A stretch of DNA of 64,000 nt from NCBI RefSeq assembly GCF_001029435.1, contig NZ_LDOV01000010.1, positions 186,001 through 250,000 of the forward strand, in the 5' to 3' direction. A program made the translations under genes and the position numbers. Each line of letters starts with the position of its first letter. The stretch's first letter is position 1. Source of the DNA: Photobacterium aphoticum. GTDB lineage: Bacteria; Pseudomonadota; Gammaproteobacteria; Enterobacterales; Vibrionaceae. Below, piece by piece: positions 39,191 through 47,912 of this stretch. The notes under the pieces are model-generated. The model did not search any database. It was not told the DNA's origin and saw only the letters and a program-made list of their open reading frames with translations.

Positions 39191-40687
39191 ATGACTATTC
39201 ACGTTAAAAATAACATTCATTGGGTTGGCCAGCGCGATTGGGAAGTACAGGAATTCCACGGTACTGAATATAAAATGACGAAAGGGACCAGTTATAACAG
39301 TTACCTGATCCGTGAAGAAAAAACAGTGTTGATTGATACCGTTGATCATCGCTTTAGTCAGCAGTTTATTCAGAACCTGGAAACGGAAATTGATTTAGCG
39401 GATATCGATTTTATTGTGATCAACCATGCTGAAGAAGATCACTCTGGCGCATTGAGTGCCTTGATGACACGCATTCCGAATACGCCAATTTACTGCACCG
39501 AAAATGCCATTGATTCGATTGTTGGTCACCACCATCACCCTGAGTGGAATTTCAATGTGGTGAAAACCGGTGACAGCTTGGATTTAGGTAACGGTAAGCA
39601 ACTTATTTTCGTTGAAGCCCCGATGCTGCATTGGCCAGACAGTATGATGACCTACATGACAGAAGATGCAGTGCTATTTAGTAACGATGCGTTTGGTCAG
39701 CACTACTGTGATGAGCGACTGTTTAATGATGAAGTCGATCAGAATGAACTGATGGAGCAGTGTCTGCGCTATTACTCTAACATCCTGACGCCGTTCAGTG
39801 GCTTAGTGACCGCGAAAATTCATGAAGTGTTGAGCTTCAACTTGCCTGTGGACATGATTGCGACCTCACACGGGATTGTATGGCGCGATAACCCAGCACA
39901 AATCATTCATCAATATCTGGCATGGGCGGATAACTATCAGGAAGATCGTATCACCATTTTCTACGACACTATGTCGAACAATACCCGCATGATGGCGGAT
40001 GCCATTGCACAAGGGATCCATGATGTAGATCCGGGTGTCGCGGTGAAGGTGTTTAATGTGTCTCGTCAGGACAAAAACGAGATTCTGGCCAACGTTTTTC
40101 GTTCCAAAGGGATCCTGGTGGGATCCTCTACCATGAACAACGTTATGATGCCCAAAGTGGCGGGCATGTTGGAAGAGATCACGGGCTTACGCTTTAAGAA
40201 CAAGAAAGCCGGTGCCTTTGGTAGCTACGGCTGGAATGGCGGGGCGGTGGATCGTATTCATTCCCGTTTGACAGACGCTGGTTTTGAAACAACGGTTGGC
40301 CTGAAAGCCAAATGGAAGCCAGACGGTAACGCATTGCAAACATGCCGAGAGCACGGTCGTATGATCGCCAAACAGTGGGCGCTGAATCCTAGTACGTTAT
40401 CAAACGTTGCTCCCGTGAAGCGCGCGGTGGTCGAGACATATACGCCAGTCGATAGCAGTGCGTCTGCCGTTAATGCGCCTTGCGCCCAGTCTGTTGAGGG
40501 GAATGCGGGTAATAACAGCAATGATCGTATGCTATGCACCGTATGTAACTGGGTGTATGACCCGGCACAAGGGGAGCCACAGCAGGGGATTGACGTGGGT
40601 ACCTGTTGGTCTGACATCCCTGAAACGTTCCTTTGCCCGGAATGTGGCCTGGGTAAAGATGTGTTTGTACCTGTAAAAGGGGAGTAA
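39191..40687 (+). CDS. norV: Anaerobic nitric oxide reductase flavorubredoxin NorV
   Basis: NorV reduces NO to N2O in the cytoplasm with electrons from NorW. The 498-residue protein has an N-terminal metallo-beta-lactamase diiron domain with ligands H79, E81, D83 and H84 (HAEEDH), at the same numbers as in E. coli. A flavodoxin domain (about 255-395) follows, and then a C-terminal rubredoxin with [10 protein letters not shown] and [10 protein letters not shown] linker of about 45 residues before the rubredoxin makes it slightly longer than E. coli NorV (479). The start at 39191 is chosen for AAGGTAACAAC upstream. The longer open frame begins upstream of the likely transcription start. Confidence 0.96.
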   Translation: MTIHVKNNIHWVGQRDWEVQEFHGTEYKMTKGTSYNSYLIREEKTVLIDTVDHRFSQQFIQNLETEIDLADIDFIVINHAEEDHSGALSALMTRIPNTPIYCTENAIDSIVGHHHHPEWNFNVVKTGDSLDLGNGKQLIFVEAPMLHWPDSMMTYMTEDAVLFSNDAFGQHYCDERLFNDEVDQNELMEQCLRYYSNILTPFSGLVTAKIHEVLSFNLPVDMIATSHGIVWRDNPAQIIHQYLAWADNYQEDRITIFYDTMSNNTRMMADAIAQGIHDVDPGVAVKVFNVSRQDKNEILANVFRSKGILVGSSTMNNVMMPKVAGMLEEITGLRFKNKKAGAFGSYGWNGGAVDRIHSRLTDAGFETTVGLKAKWKPDGNALQTCREHGRMIAKQWALNPSTLSNVAPVKRAVVETYTPVDSSASAVNAPCAQSVEGNAGNNSNDRMLCTVCNWVYDPAQGEPQQGIDVGTCWSDIPETFLCPECGLGKDVFVPVKGE

Positions 40688-40691
40688 CGGC

Positions 40692-41852
40692 ATGACTGAC
40701 TCAATTGTGATCATTGGGAGTGGCTTTGCGGCATACCAATTGGTGAAAGCACTGCGTCGTGGTGATGCCTCGCGTCCCATTCATGTCTTTACCGCCAATG
40801 ATGGGTGTGACTATAACAAACCCGATCTGAGCCATGTGTTTAGCCGTCAGCAGCAAGCCAGCGATATGATCCGTCAAACGGGTGAGGCATTTGCGCAAGA
40901 GCAGGGCATTACTCTGCATGCTCACTGCCAGGTAGAAGCCATTGACCCCGTGGCGAAAACCATTACCGTTTCCGGTGAAGCGTATCCGTACGGGCAGTTA
41001 GTACTGGCGACGGGAGCGCGTGCGTTTATTCCGCCGATGCAGGGTGAGGCGGTTCAGCAAGTACTGACGCTCAATAGTCTGGAAGAATACCAACAAGGGC
41101 AGGAACAACTGGCAACAGCGGCTCATGTGACGGTGATAGGCGGCGGATTGATTGGTACCGAACTGGCGATGGATCTCGCGACCAGTGGTAAGCAGGTCGC
41201 GCTGGTGGATCCGGCATCCCAACTGATGGCGTCACTTTTACCCGAGGCCGTGGCGCACCCATTGGAAAAGACAATGCGAAAGATGGGGATTGCTATGTTC
41301 TTGGGCGATCATATTACCCGATTGGATAAGCAAGACAGTGATCTGGCTAATCTGTCTGCTCACAGTACGGTGGTGACCTTGGCGTCTGGGCGTACCTTTA
41401 CCACCTCACAAGTGATCGCGGCAGCAGGTCTTGTCCCCAATGTGTCATTGGCACAACAAGCGGGTTTGCAAACGACACGTGGCATTGTGGTAGACAGCCA
41501 ATTGCGCACCTTTCAGGCGGATATTTACGCCTTAGGGGATTGCGCCGAGATCAATGGTCGTGTGCTTGCGTATTTACAACCGGCTTTGTTGAGTGCCAAT
41601 GCGTTGGCGAAAACACTGCTGGGTACACCGACAGATTTGGTATTGCCACCGATGTTGGTGAAAGTGAAGACACCACAATACCCGATTCAGCTCAGCGGTC
41701 AGAACGTACAAGATGCCCAGCGTTGGCAGTTGGACGTGGATCATACCGGCACAACCTGTCAGAGCTTTAATGCCGAAGGCAAGGCCCAAGGTTTTGTGGT
41801 GACTCAAGAGCACCAAAGCAAAGCGTTTACATTATTGAATGCACTGCGTTGA
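40692..41852 (+). CDS. norW: NADH:flavorubredoxin reductase NorW
   Basis: This FAD-dependent oxidoreductase passes electrons from NADH to the rubredoxin domain of NorV. The 386-residue protein has the FAD-binding opening SIVIIGSGFAAYQLVKALR, the NADH-binding motif VTVIGGGLIGTELAMDLA, and the FAD-contact motif DIYALGDCAEI. It starts 4 bp after norV with SD GGGGAG overlapping the end of that gene, so the two are translationally linked. Length agrees with E. coli NorW (377). Confidence 0.96.
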   Translation: MTDSIVIIGSGFAAYQLVKALRRGDASRPIHVFTANDGCDYNKPDLSHVFSRQQQASDMIRQTGEAFAQEQGITLHAHCQVEAIDPVAKTITVSGEAYPYGQLVLATGARAFIPPMQGEAVQQVLTLNSLEEYQQGQEQLATAAHVTVIGGGLIGTELAMDLATSGKQVALVDPASQLMASLLPEAVAHPLEKTMRKMGIAMFLGDHITRLDKQDSDLANLSAHSTVVTLASGRTFTTSQVIAAAGLVPNVSLAQQAGLQTTRGIVVDSQLRTFQADIYALGDCAEINGRVLAYLQPALLSANALAKTLLGTPTDLVLPPMLVKVKTPQYPIQLSGQNVQDAQRWQLDVDHTGTTCQSFNAEGKAQGFVVTQEHQSKAFTLLNALR

Positions 41853-41904
41853 GACGTGGTGATGCTTTATAAAAATAAAGAGTAATATTTGTAAGGAGAA
41901 AACG

Positions 41905-42255
41905 ATGTCTACATTAGGGTCTCATTTACGTATTCCTGCGAACTGGACGATTCAGCGTTCTACGCCGTTTTTTACCAAAGAGAGTGTACCGTCTGCATTG
42001 TTAACCCATCACAATACCGCTGAAGGCGTGTTTGGCCAGTTGTGTGTGATGGAAGGGACGGTGACTTATTTCGGTTTTGCCGACAGCGAAGCAACGGAGC
42101 CGGAAATCACCGTGGTGATCAATGCGGGTCAGTTTGCCACCAGTCCCCCTCAGTACTGGCACCGTATTGAATTGAGTGATGATGCCCAGTTCAATATCAA
42201 TTTCTGGTCAGAGAAAGATAAATCGGATCAGCCGATGTTTTCAGTCAAAAAATAG
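41905..42255 (+). CDS. DUF1971 / YeaR-like cupin protein
   Basis: This 116-residue cytoplasmic beta-barrel protein of the DUF1971 family (E. coli YeaR and the TehB-associated type) shows WTIQRSTPFFTKESVPSALLTHHNTAEGVFGQLCVMEG and SPPQYWHRIELSDDAQFNINFW. In E. coli, yeaR responds to nitrate, nitrite and NO via NsrR and Nar regulators. Its position 52 bp behind norW points to co-expression in nitrosative stress. SD AAGGAG is present, and a terminator follows. Confidence 0.88.
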   Translation: MSTLGSHLRIPANWTIQRSTPFFTKESVPSALLTHHNTAEGVFGQLCVMEGTVTYFGFADSEATEPEITVVINAGQFATSPPQYWHRIELSDDAQFNINFWSEKDKSDQPMFSVKK

Positions 42256-42269
42256 AGCAGATATATAGC

Positions 42270-42303
42270 AAAACGCCGAGTCGACATGACCCGGCGTTTT
42301 TGT
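42270..42303. terminator. Terminator between YeaR-like and PCu(A)C genes
   Basis: AAAACGCCG and CGGCGTTTTT flank a 13-nt loop, with a T run on the plus strand. An A run on the other side allows use in both directions. Confidence 0.85.
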
Positions 42304-42319
42304 ATCGAAAAGAAAGGCA

Positions 42320-42868
42320 TTAATGATGATCATGCGACATGTCCGCATGCTTATCGCCATCATTCATCCCCTCGTGCTTTTTTGAGTCAGCGTCTACAGA
42401 TTCAGACGCCATGTATTCTGGCACATATGTGGCAGGTTCTACTTTCACTTCCACGTTGACCTTGCCTGCGTGCTTGAAATACAGCGTGAGCGGGAACATT
42501 TCTCCCAGTGTCGGGACGGCTTCCAAATCAAAAAACATGACATGCAAACCACCGGGTTTGAGTAGAGTTTTGTCATTGGCCGGAACAGGAATATTTTCAA
42601 CTTCGCGCATTTTCATCATGCCATCTTCATGGATGTGGGCATGAAGCTCCGTTTTGCCAGCAATGGGAGAAGTGGCGCGTAGCAGCACGTCATCGGTTTT
42701 TCCCTGATTATCGATGGCAAAAAATGCAGCAGCGACTTGCGAAGTGGGAGGGACTTGCTTTGACCACGGATGATCAATAGCAAGATCCCCATGTGTCATG
42801 TCATGAGCCTGTGCCCATGCTGTCAGAGTCAGTAAACTGCCAAGCAGTGCAGAGCGAAATAGCGTCAT
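42320..42868 (-). CDS. Periplasmic copper chaperone, PCu(A)C family
   Basis: This 182-residue protein has a Sec signal peptide (cleavage AQA near 21) and a cupredoxin-like PCu(A)C fold (PF04314). Copper ligands are visible as ELHAHIHEDGMMKMR and GGLHVMFFDL (His and Met pairs). The family delivers Cu(I) to the CuA centre of cytochrome oxidase or to other periplasmic copper enzymes. A His/Met/Asp-rich tail (HEGMNDGDKHADMSHDHH) adds possible further copper binding. No copper oxidase genes lie near. It is separated from neighbours on both sides. Confidence 0.9.
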   Translation of the reverse strand: MTLFRSALLGSLLTLTAWAQAHDMTHGDLAIDHPWSKQVPPTSQVAAAFFAIDNQGKTDDVLLRATSPIAGKTELHAHIHEDGMMKMREVENIPVPANDKTLLKPGGLHVMFFDLEAVPTLGEMFPLTLYFKHAGKVNVEVKVEPATYVPEYMASESVDADSKKHEGMNDGDKHADMSHDHH

Positions 42869-43385
42869 AGTTTACACCTTATTTTCCTTGGTAATGGCGG
42901 GCTCCTATATCGCACCAGCCAAAGCATGTATTGAAGGGTTAACACAGTGAATGATAACAGGTAAAAGGAAAAGATGGGCAATGGCATGTTAGAAAATGGA
43001 CAGAGGTTGATATCGGTATAGCGAAAGAGAGGAGGGTAAATAGAAGAGATAGGTGAGTCACGAGATAAAAAAAGGCTGTGCACGTTATGAGCATGATATC
43101 GGGAATATCAACGTACACAGCTAACAGCATTAACAGAAAAGAGAGCGGTGATGACAGCATGCATCACGTATTACTCGTCCTATTTCTGATACAGGGAGTA
43201 GAACATTAGCAATAAAACACAACTCAAGGTCTTCATTGGTCAGTCAGCCCCTTGAGCGATAGGGTCACTGTATCAAGTGGAAACTGAACAAAAGCTGTAC
43301 TTTTTGTTCAAATCGTACGGTGTTTTATATTGTGTCGATTTGTAACGAAATATAAAAATACGGTGTGAACGGTTTATGCGGTACA
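42869..43385. other. Intergenic region without recognised features
   Basis: 517 bp with no credible ORF, no strong hairpin and no recognised operator. Confidence 0.5.
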
Positions 43386-43619
43386 TCAGGCCTGCATATG
43401 GCGTGTTTGATTTAACGTGCGCGACCCACCTGTGCCGTAACTGTTAATGTCAAAACGATTAGGTGATGAACGGCGCTGTTTGCTGACACGTTTGTCCAGC
43501 GCATATAAGTCGATATTGTGGTCCTGCTTGAGTAAAGCCAGTACCGCATTAATTTCCTTTCGGCTGGTATGATTATGGACAAGATAGTAATAAAGGTTAA
43601 TCGCACGCGCTTCGGTCAT
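43386..43619 (-). CDS. Small basic hypothetical protein (77 aa)
   Basis: The family is not recognised. The frame is open up to 43793. The upstream part is an out-of-frame reading of the SMR gene remnant, so MTEARAINLYYYLVHN at 43619 is taken as the start. GGAGACGACC upstream supplies a ribosome-binding site. The N-terminal part looks helical. The C-terminal part is Arg/Ser/Asn-rich and probably disordered. It lies just downstream of the broken SMR gene. Confidence 0.55.
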   Translation of the reverse strand: MTEARAINLYYYLVHNHTSRKEINAVLALLKQDHNIDLYALDKRVSKQRRSSPNRFDINSYGTGGSRTLNQTRHMQA

Positions 43620-43687
43620 GGTCGTCTCCTCCATAAAAAATGATTGGTTATTTAGCCACCTCAAATAGCCGTGGTGTGAACTTTTAT

Positions 43688-44279
43688 TTAATGGCTGTGC
43701 GGGGCGCCAGCGACATTGATGATCGCAATACCCACCGCAACGAACAACATCCCAATCCATACCTTTGCGTCGAGATGCTGTGCGTATACCCAAACTACCT
43801 CAAGATGCTTGTTCAGCGAGAATGCATTGCCCTCTCATCAAGGCGGAGATTTGAAAACATAGTGGTTCTACGTTAAAAATTGACAACGCAGAGGAGAGGG
43901 CAATGCAACTCGCCCTTCGGGAGTGAGCCAGCACAGCCACTTCTGCGTCAAATAGTCTTGAAAGGGAATGCCATTACTGCGCCTATTTTTCTTGAATTGG
44001 TTGCGCTGGACTCACTCTGAATCTAGTATCTTGAGGCAGTTTGGGTATAAAAATGCTAGACAGGCTGGTCACAATCAGAATGGCCAGCCCGGCAAAAGAG
44101 GCGTGCACAACGCCAACAGGAATCGATTTCATGGCTTGACCCAGAAAAAGGAAAGCCAAGAGGTGGCCTAATAAGACGATGGCACTTGGAAGCCAATGTG
44201 TGAAACCGTTGGTTGCCCGTAATGCAACGTGAGAAGTGGCTTCAGCCATGACACCCAGAAATAAAAATAGCCAGCCCAT
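43688..44279 (-). pseudogene. Small multidrug resistance (SMR/EmrE-type) gene split by a MITE-like element
   Basis: The N-terminal part (44279 to about 44050) encodes MGWLFLFLGVMAEATSHVALR, with the essential Glu of SMR proteins (residue 12), and runs through TM3 to TSLSSIF. The C-terminal part (about 43784 to 43688) encodes QHLDAKVWIGMLFVAVGIAIINVAG, the typical TM4 of EmrE (QRLDLPAIIGMMLICAGVLIIN). The 265-bp element at 43785-44049 lies between them and replaces the end of the first part with element-encoded residues (IPKLPQDTRF). The transporter is almost certainly inactive. GGAG 7-10 nt before 44279 supports that start. Confidence 0.88.
43785..44049. mobile_element. MITE-like element, 265 bp, inside the SMR gene
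   Basis: The ends are 24-bp terminal inverted repeats (43785-43808 and 44026-44049), beginning TATACCCAAACT and matching at 22 of 24 positions, with weaker similarity continuing inward. An internal inverted repeat (43816-43836 versus 43894-43913, core TTGCCCTCTC) gives further secondary structure. No transposase ORF is present, so the element is non-autonomous. TA or TATA is found at both ends, which could be a target duplication or part of the repeat. Confidence 0.88.
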
Positions 44280-44555
44280 AAAGTCTCTCCTCATTGTTCG
44301 ATATTTTTGTTGTTCAATGTTTTTGATGGGCAGTAGTATAACTATTTCTCATTTGTTGATAATCAGATAGAAAAACAAATTACTTTTACCGTTAGGTAAT
44401 AATATGGAATTTGAACGCTGATTGTCTTGTTGAATCCAGTCTCGTTGAACCCTGCATCTTTGACGCCTTTACTGCACCATAACTTTTATATTGGACAGTC
44501 TGGTATTTAACTTATTGATTTTTTGTGTAGGCAAATTAGCGAGCTAAATTAAAAC

Positions 44556-44574
44556 GCTAATGCAAATCGTTATT
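44556..44574 (+). promoter_or_regulatory. Fur box upstream of the 44632 gene
   Basis: GCTAATGCAAATCGTTATT matches the 19-bp Fur consensus at 14 of 19 positions. It overlaps or precedes a plausible promoter (TTGTTT, then GCTAAA about 18 bp later), 58 bp before the start codon. Iron-dependent repression is inferred. Confidence 0.65.
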
Positions 44575-44631
44575 GTTTACGAGGTGCCAGGGTTTTGCTA
44601 AATTGATGAGGTAAATAGTAGGGGGTATGCC

Positions 44632-45084
44632 GTGGATGCCAAAAAAGCGTTAAAAAAACTGAAAAAGAAAATGCACACACACAATGACTCGCAACGTGCG
44701 CTGGCCGGATTAAAGCCAAACGTTGTGCGTCAACGTAGTGTTAATGATGCGTTTAAAGGTGAAATTAAACAGATTTCTCAAGATACATTGCGTTCGTTGG
44801 CATCAGAGCTCACGACACCGTTTAATCCGTTACTTTCTTGGTTTAATGAAGGTTATGCCGGACCGAGCATGTTCAGTGCGGGTGATAGCGTAGCAAGAAA
44901 GACAACGACGGGTTCGGCATCCAGCAGTAAGCCAAATAATGGCTTTACCGTCGCCAGTGTCGCACCACAGTCGACGTCGTTAGCGAAACTGCCTTTAAAG
45001 TCGCCACCGTGTAAGCGTTGCCCCGCAATGAGTGGGGGAATGTGTAAATGTGCAATGAAGAAGTTTGGTTTGAAAGCGGCGTAA
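44632..45084 (+). CDS. Fur-box-linked protein with C-terminal cysteine cluster (ferrosome-like locus)
   Basis: The family is not recognised. The protein is 150 residues and starts at GTG with GGGGG upstream. It has a very basic N-terminus (KKALKKLKKKMH), a central helical region (SVNDAFKGEIKQISQDTLRSLASELTTPFNPLLSWF) and a Ser/Thr/Ala-rich linker. The C-terminus CKRCPAMSGGMCKCAMKK could bind metal through four cysteines. The upstream Fur box and adjacent HMA/P-type ATPase genes suggest an accessory role in iron handling. It is separated from the main operon by one divergent gene. Confidence 0.7.
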   Translation: MDAKKALKKLKKKMHTHNDSQRALAGLKPNVVRQRSVNDAFKGEIKQISQDTLRSLASELTTPFNPLLSWFNEGYAGPSMFSAGDSVARKTTTGSASSSKPNNGFTVASVAPQSTSLAKLPLKSPPCKRCPAMSGGMCKCAMKKFGLKAA

Positions 45085-45279
45085 TGTGTCATGGATAAAA
45101 GCCGCTATATCTATTGAACTATTGAAGGGACAAGCTTTGCAATGGCTTGTTACCGAGGTGAAGGAAACCACCTAGGCAAAGGAAACAAAACGCTATTTAA
45201 GAAAATAGATCGAGACCTGATAACAATCAGGTCGAAGGAATAATTATCGATATGCATGAACATGCAATATTTTCGGTGA

Positions 45280-45639
45280 TTACATACTTAGCAATAAACG
45301 GCTTACGGATGGGCCTGCGATACGCTTTAATGCCATAACGGCGACTCCTTTCGCGAAGGTTTTCGTGCCTTTCGTTACCGCATTTTCAATGAATGTCGGC
45401 CTGTTGTTCTCTCTTAGCCAGTGATGGCTCTCTACCGTGTCAAGGATATCCTCCGCAGAAATTTGCGTGTTGTCGAATGAAATTGCGACAGATCCGGCGT
45501 ATTTTTTATGCTTAATTTCTGTGATTGCTTCAATGTCATAAAGTTGTGAAATTAGCTGCTCAACCTCTGCTGAATGGTCACGAATATAGTCCGAACGAAT
45601 ACGTAAACGTTTGTTTGTTTGGTGAATATAAGTGTTCAT
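45280..45639 (-). CDS. HMA-like domain protein (ferrosome-like locus)
   Basis: This protein of about 119 residues has a ferredoxin-like HMA_2-type N-terminal domain (RLRIRSDYIRDHSAEVEQLISQLYDIEAITEIKHKKYAGSVAISFDNTQISAEDIL) without a CxxC metal motif. A short hydrophobic/amphipathic C-terminus follows (TKTFAKGVAVMALKRIAGPSVSRLLLSM). The start at MNTYIHQ is chosen because the extended frame crosses the Fur box. It is divergent from the operon that begins at 45781 and shares its control region. Confidence 0.72.
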   Translation of the reverse strand: MNTYIHQTNKRLRIRSDYIRDHSAEVEQLISQLYDIEAITEIKHKKYAGSVAISFDNTQISAEDILDTVESHHWLRENNRPTFIENAVTKGTKTFAKGVAVMALKRIAGPSVSRLLLSM

Positions 45640-45651
45640 AAAAGCGATAAC

Positions 45652-45670
45652 CTCGATGATAATCATTCCT
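45652..45670. promoter_or_regulatory. Fur box between the divergent HMA-like genes
   Basis: CTCGATGATAATCATTCCT contains the uninterrupted Fur core TGATAATCATT (45657-45667). It lies 12 bp before the minus-strand gene start and 110 bp before the plus-strand operon, so it may control both. Confidence 0.72.
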
Positions 45671-45780
45671 ATTTGCAACTCTAGCATTTCTCTTGATTCA
45701 GCGCAAAATAAACTTAATTAAGGATTTGTATGCGGATTCTGTGTGTTAGTGTTTCAATATGTTAACGATTTAGATTACGT

Positions 45781-46113
45781 ATGAAAAATCAGATAGATAT
45801 GGCGATGAAATTGCGCCGAATGGTGACTATTGCCCACCATATTCCTGGCCGAATTCGGCTGAAATATAAGCTCGGTATTCTGGCTCATCTTGCACGCTTT
45901 AATGCGCAAGAGATTGAGGACGGTTTAGCGAGTGTGCCTGCCTTCAAAAGTTACAGATTGAATCATGCAACAAACAGCATACTTATTGAATACGATGCAT
46001 CTGTCGTTCCGCCTGCGGTGATCAATGCGTTGTTTTCTGAAGCGGATGCAGAAGCAGAAAAGGCATGTGTGGCATTAGGTCAGCTTGTTGAAACAAATGG
46101 AGTCAATCGATGA
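45781..46113 (+). CDS. HMA-like domain protein with HHxPGRIR motif (FezC-like)
   Basis: This 110-residue protein is a single HMA-type ferredoxin-like domain in which the usual CxxC loop is replaced by AHHIPGRIRLKYK (near residue 18-30). The same HHxPGRIRxK motif opens the P-type ATPase encoded four genes downstream, linking the two functionally. The second half (SYRLNHATNSILIEYDASVVPPAVINALF) is the normal beta-alpha-beta of the fold. The stop overlaps the next start (ATGA). It is the first gene of a five-gene operon. HMA proteins of this type accompany P1B-6 ATPases in ferrosome clusters. Confidence 0.75.
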   Translation: MKNQIDMAMKLRRMVTIAHHIPGRIRLKYKLGILAHLARFNAQEIEDGLASVPAFKSYRLNHATNSILIEYDASVVPPAVINALFSEADAEAEKACVALGQLVETNGVNR

Positions 46114-47288
46114 GCGATAAACGTGAAAACGCAGCCAATAAAGAAGGTGCGTTTGATCCGTATAGCGATCCCAACGAGTGGGCCAAAATGATGGCACAAG
46201 GAATGGGACAGGGAACGGGGCAAGGCCAAGATGCACAGTATGCTCAGGTACCTCCTTATGGTCAAATGCCGCCAGGTATGATGCCTCCGCCAATGCATGG
46301 CCATCCGCCGTATTGTCCACCGCACATGCATCCGGCTCATTGGGCGCAGCATGTTCAAGCGATGGCACAAGCGGCGGGCTATCCGGGGATGGCTTTTCCC
46401 GGTATGGCGCCACAAGACGAAAAATCCGAAAAGAAACAACAATCGGAAACGTCTGCAGCACCACAGCCTGATAGGTATGCAGGAATGCACATGGGCGGTT
46501 ACATGTCCCCACATATGATGCATGGTGGCATGCATATGGCGCATCCACATCATCCGTACATGGGGGGGCATCCGCACCATCCTTATATGCATTCGCAAAT
46601 GCATCCGCAAATGCACCCTCACATGATGCAGGGTGGGTATCCACATCCTTGGATGGGACATCCGCACATGCATGGTCCAATGCATGCACAAATGCATTCG
46701 CAAATGCACCCTCACATGATGCAGGGTGGGTATCCACATCCTTGGATGGGACATCCGCACATGCATGGTCCAATGCATGCACAAATGCATTCGCAAATGC
46801 ACCAACATGGTGTGCCACACGAAGATGATCACGATGCATCAGATGCGATGTTTGAGCAAGCTCAGGCCATGTTAGAAGGGGTGCTGGGTGAAGATGCAGG
46901 CATGTTTAAACAAATTTTAGGAAGCATGGGAATGAACGATAAAGAATTTTGGAAAGGCGCTATGGTTGGCGCGGCAGCCGCACTGATTTTGAGCAACGAA
47001 AATGTACGTAAAGGCATCATGGGATTGGTCACTAATGCGGGCAGCATGATGAAAAGCGGCGGTGAAACGGTAAAAGACACCGCCGTACAAACCGCGTCTA
47101 GCGTGAAGCAAAGCGTGACAACGGGCAGCGAAATTTTCCGTGATACGGTGGGTGCAGGTAAAGAAGGCTTTAAAGAGTCTGTACAACGTCACCGTACACA
47201 GCCAGAAGTGGATGCGTCTGAGTTTGAAGACGAGGTGCAACAAGAAGAGATGCACCACGACCTCACACCACGTAAAGATAACGAGTAA
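46110..47288 (+). CDS. Met/His/Pro-rich repeat protein with a glycine-zipper membrane segment (ferrosome-like locus)
   Basis: The 392-residue product has a low-complexity N-terminal half (about 25-235) dominated by Met, His, Pro, Gly and Gln. This half includes a 31-residue unit (QMHPHMMQGGYPHPWMGHPH...) present in two perfect copies. Such sequence can bind soft and borderline metals or coat a mineral. A short helical domain (DAMFEQAQAMLEGVLGEDAGMFKQILGSM) is followed by one hydrophobic segment, WKGAMVGAAAALILSNENVRKGIMG (YtxH-like glycine zipper), and an amphipathic coiled tail ending acidic. I know no named family. Membrane anchoring on the organelle surface or lumen is inference. Confidence 0.78.
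   Translation: MSDKRENAANKEGAFDPYSDPNEWAKMMAQGMGQGTGQGQDAQYAQVPPYGQMPPGMMPPPMHGHPPYCPPHMHPAHWAQHVQAMAQAAGYPGMAFPGMAPQDEKSEKKQQSETSAAPQPDRYAGMHMGGYMSPHMMHGGMHMAHPHHPYMGGHPHHPYMHSQMHPQMHPHMMQGGYPHPWMGHPHMHGPMHAQMHSQMHPHMMQGGYPHPWMGHPHMHGPMHAQMHSQMHQHGVPHEDDHDASDAMFEQAQAMLEGVLGEDAGMFKQILGSMGMNDKEFWKGAMVGAAAALILSNENVRKGIMGLVTNAGSMMKSGGETVKDTAVQTASSVKQSVTTGSEIFRDTVGAGKEGFKESVQRHRTQPEVDASEFEDEVQQEEMHHDLTPRKDNE
46608..46793 (+). repeat. Two perfect 93-bp tandem repeats in the Met/His-rich gene
   Basis: The unit at 46608-46700 is repeated exactly at 46701-46793, and a third copy begins (about 10 bp) before diverging. Each unit encodes 31 residues in frame. Absence of silent differences indicates a recent duplication or active homogenisation. 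Confidence 0.95.
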
Positions 47289-47293
47289 GCGCG

Positions 47294-47599
47294 ATGAGTA
47301 ATTCCTCTAACCGACTACACCCAGCCAGCCGTGCCATGCTGGTGGGCGCTATTTTAGGGGGATCGGCATCAGCTGCAACACAGTGGAAAGCACATCAACA
47401 GGGCGATATCGATACCAATCAGTTGGTTGGTAAAGTTGCTCGTGATTCGATGAAAGCTGGCATCGTTAGCGGTGCCACCACCTATGTTGCCGACAAAATG
47501 GCTGGTCGTCCCGTGCTATCTATGCTCACTATTTTGACTGCAGGTGCAGCGGGTCTGTATTTGTATGAATCAATGACGGAAAAAGAACATCATGAATAA
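47294..47599 (+). CDS. Small glycine-rich membrane protein (ferrosome-like locus)
   Basis: This 101-residue protein has hydrophobic stretches AMLVGAILGGSASAATQW (about 13-30) and VLSMLTILTAGAAGLYLYESM (about 74-94). Between them lies a polar helix, DIDTNQLVGKVARDSMKAGIVSGATTYVADKMAG. The small-residue GxxxG pattern recalls membrane-shaping proteins of magnetosome and ferrosome organelles, but no family is recognised. It starts 5 bp after the preceding gene and its stop overlaps the next start by 8 bp. Confidence 0.75.
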   Translation: MSNSSNRLHPASRAMLVGAILGGSASAATQWKAHQQGDIDTNQLVGKVARDSMKAGIVSGATTYVADKMAGRPVLSMLTILTAGAAGLYLYESMTEKEHHE

Positions 47600-47912
47600 T
47601 CAATACCCATACCACGGTTATCCGTACTATTCACCTTACCACGTTGATGCGCAAGGCAATCCTCAAGGAAATGCTGGTCAAGGCGAAGGTTACCAAAAGA
47701 AAAACACCAAGACGCATTTTCTGATGGGCATGGCGGCAGGTGCGGCAGTAGCGTACTTGCTGACCAACAAAAAATTCCAGCAGGGTGTCGCGGCAACGGG
47801 TGAGCGTGCATGGTCTACCGTGCGTGGTGAAGTGGAAGAGCTAAAAGAGCGCCTGGAAGACACGCAAGCGGAGCTGGAATACTACCGCAACCTTCATAAA
47901 GGTGAAGAATGA
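47592..47912 (+). CDS. Small YtxH-like membrane protein with coiled-coil tail (ferrosome-like locus)
   Basis: This 106-residue protein has a Tyr/Pro/Gly/Gln-rich N-terminus (YPYHGYPYYSPYHVD) and one glycine-zipper TM segment, HFLMGMAAGAAVAYLLTNKKFQQG. This closely resembles the segment in the Met/His-rich protein. The C-terminal coiled coil is charged (RGEVEELKERLEDTQAELEYYRNLHKGEE). It overlaps the previous gene by 8 bp and the ATPase gene by 4 bp, so translation is coupled. Function is unknown. It probably works in a complex with the ATPase or at the organelle membrane. Confidence 0.75.
   Translation: MNNQYPYHGYPYYSPYHVDAQGNPQGNAGQGEGYQKKNTKTHFLMGMAAGAAVAYLLTNKKFQQGVAATGERAWSTVRGEVEELKERLEDTQAELEYYRNLHKGEE

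Noticed and set aside
43620..43793. N-terminal extension of the small 43386 gene
   Set aside because: This stretch is the 3' part of the SMR gene read in the wrong frame. The correct frame there encodes TM4 of an EmrE-type protein.
46075..46839. Two long minus-strand ORFs (about 250 codons each) rich in His, Met and Arg
   Set aside because: They are antisense readings of the Met/His/Pro-rich repeat gene; its biased composition keeps other frames open. The plus-strand frame has operon overlaps and a normal domain plan.
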